From Streptantibioticus cattleyicolor NRRL 8057 = DSM 46488 (GTDB lineage: Bacteria > Actinomycetota > Actinomycetes > Streptomycetales > Streptomycetaceae): 64,000 bases of DNA. The notes under the pieces are model-generated. The model was not told the origin of the DNA, did no database searches, and saw only the letters and a program-made list of their open reading frames with translations. Position numbers and translations under genes: made by a program. Shown one piece after another: positions 63,305-64,000 of this stretch (position 1 is its first letter; every line of letters starts with the position of its first letter). Location: NCBI RefSeq assembly GCF_000240165.1, contig NC_017586.1:1426001-1490000 (forward strand). The letters run 5' to 3'.

Positions 63305-64000
63305 TGAGCTGCCCCGACTTTCGTAGAGTCCGCGATCGTGTGATCAAGCGGTCTGTGGGACTTGCTCCGGTCTCGCCCAGTACGCCTGTTCGTACTCGTC
63401 GGGTGGCAGGTAGCCGAGGGCGGAGTGGAGTCGTTCACCGTTGTACCACGCGACCCACTGGAAGACGGCCCGCTCGACTTCGTCGAAGTCCCGCCACGGG
63501 CCCTGATGCTCGATCAGTTCGGCCTTGAATGTGCCATTCAAGGCCTCGGCCATCGCGTTGTCGTACGAATCGGCGACGGAGCCCACGGACGCGGAGGCGC
63601 CGGCCTCGGCCAATCGCTCCGTATAGCGAATGGACACGTATTGCGACCCGCGGTCGCTGTGATGAATGAGGCCGGCGTCCTTCTTGATCTGCTGCCGCCA
63701 CAGCGCCATCTCCAGTGCGTCCAGCGGCAGGTCCGTGCGCATGTGGGTGGCGGCCTGCCAGCCCACGATCCGGCGGGAGTACGCGTCCAGGACGAACGCC
63801 ACGTAGACCCAGCCCGACCACGTGCGGATGTAGGTCAGGTCCGCCAACCACAGCTGGTTCGGCCGCTCGGCGGTGAACCGCCGGTTGACCAGATCCGGCG
63901 GACGCGGCGCGGTCGGCTCGGGGACCGTGGTGCGACGACGTTGCCCGCGGATGACGCCCTCGATCCCGAGCTCCCGCATCAGCCGCTCGACCGTGCAGCG
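63305..64000 (-). mobile_element. IS3-family element, right end, continues beyond the window
   Basis: The end begins with TGAGCTGCCCCGACTTTCGT at 63305, resembling an IS3-type terminal repeat. Its transposase is at 63344-64000. The other end is outside the window. It has cut the toxin-like gene. Confidence 0.75.
63344..64000 (-). CDS. IS3-family transposase OrfB (partial)
   Basis: The visible 218 residues contain the rve integrase core: the first catalytic Asp in WLADLTYIRTWSGWVYVAFV, the second in LIHHSDRGSQYVSIRYTERL and the Glu in AMAEALNGTFKAELIEHQGP. The end is WYNGERLHSALGYLPPDEYE, a typical IS3 tail. The frame is open to the window edge, so the N-terminal helix-turn-helix and orfA are outside. 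It reads as intact here. Confidence 0.93.
   Translation of the reverse strand, partial: RCTVERLMRELGIEGVIRGQRRRTTVPEPTAPRPPDLVNRRFTAERPNQLWLADLTYIRTWSGWVYVAFVLDAYSRRIVGWQAATHMRTDLPLDALEMALWRQQIKKDAGLIHHSDRGSQYVSIRYTERLAEAGASASVGSVADSYDNAMAEALNGTFKAELIEHQGPWRDFDEVERAVFQWVAWYNGERLHSALGYLPPDEYEQAYWARPEQVPQTA

Noticed and set aside
1-64000. CRISPR arrays, tRNA or rRNA genes
   Set aside because: I saw no regularly spaced short direct repeats and no cloverleaf with conserved T-loop sequence. A tRNA could still be missed by eye; a tRNA-scanning program would settle it.

Overview
The window is very GC-rich. Many starts are GTG, genes are packed in short operons with ATGA/GTGA overlaps, and the gene set (lipB-lipA, glnA with a GlnR box, malEFG-aglA-malR, glnE, glnA2, nadE, panB, XRE/DUF397 pair) is that of a Streptomyces or close relative. 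As far as I recall, gene order follows the S. coelicolor chromosome around SCO2190-SCO2270, so most of this is a core chromosomal arm interrupted by accessory islands. No rRNA, tRNA or CRISPR array was recognised.

Layout. 1-8 kb is core: a truncated FAD oxidoreductase, an XRE/TPR regulator, lipoate synthesis (lipB, lipA), small membrane proteins and glutamine synthetase I (glnA). 8.06-9.26 kb is a run of decayed gene pieces. 9.27-12.6 kb holds a YdcF-like protein, an SDR oxidoreductase with a TetR regulator, and a rhomboid-like membrane protein. 12.6-17.95 kb is the main island: insertion-sequence relics, then a two-gene EACC1 + caspase/TM/WD40 cassette, then an apparently complete two-gene insertion sequence. 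18-27.4 kb is core again: a membrane protein with a sigma-like N-terminus, the complete maltose/maltodextrin locus and a PAP2 phosphatase. 27.4-39.2 kb carries nitrogen and cofactor genes (glnE, glnA2, nadE, panB), a secreted phosphoesterase, an MFS exporter and an EEP nuclease; a roughly 600-bp imperfect palindrome separates nadE from the MFS gene. 39.3-54.9 kb has an ECF sigma/anti-sigma pair, a DrrAB-type ABC exporter, a site-2-protease-like protein, an F420:NADPH oxidoreductase, methionine aminopeptidase, a lipoprotein, a PrimPol-like protein, heme oxygenase, dimethylargininase, a carotenoid-desaturase-like oxidoreductase, an Rsm22 methyltransferase, a beta-lactamase-fold hydrolase, a Bcr/CflA exporter and a PCD-like protein. 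54.9-64 kb is accessory: two unlike IS110 elements in tandem, an SDR, 120-bp tandem repeats, a PhzF protein, a secreted DUF6299 protein, a HATPase regulator, an XRE+DUF397 pair, and a DUF6086-type immunity gene next to a toxin stump cut by an IS3 element that runs off the window.

How genes work together. GlnE reversibly adenylylates GlnA (Tyr397 is present); the second GS-like protein GlnA2 lacks that tyrosine. MalE/F/G import maltodextrin, AglA hydrolyses it and MalR should act on the CTTGCAG repeats before malE. LipB and LipA make lipoyl cofactor. The most notable system is the EACC1-caspase-WD40 cassette: a putative conflict or cell-death module, probably membrane-anchored, with a TTA (bldA-dependent) codon in the caspase domain and related IS ends on both sides.
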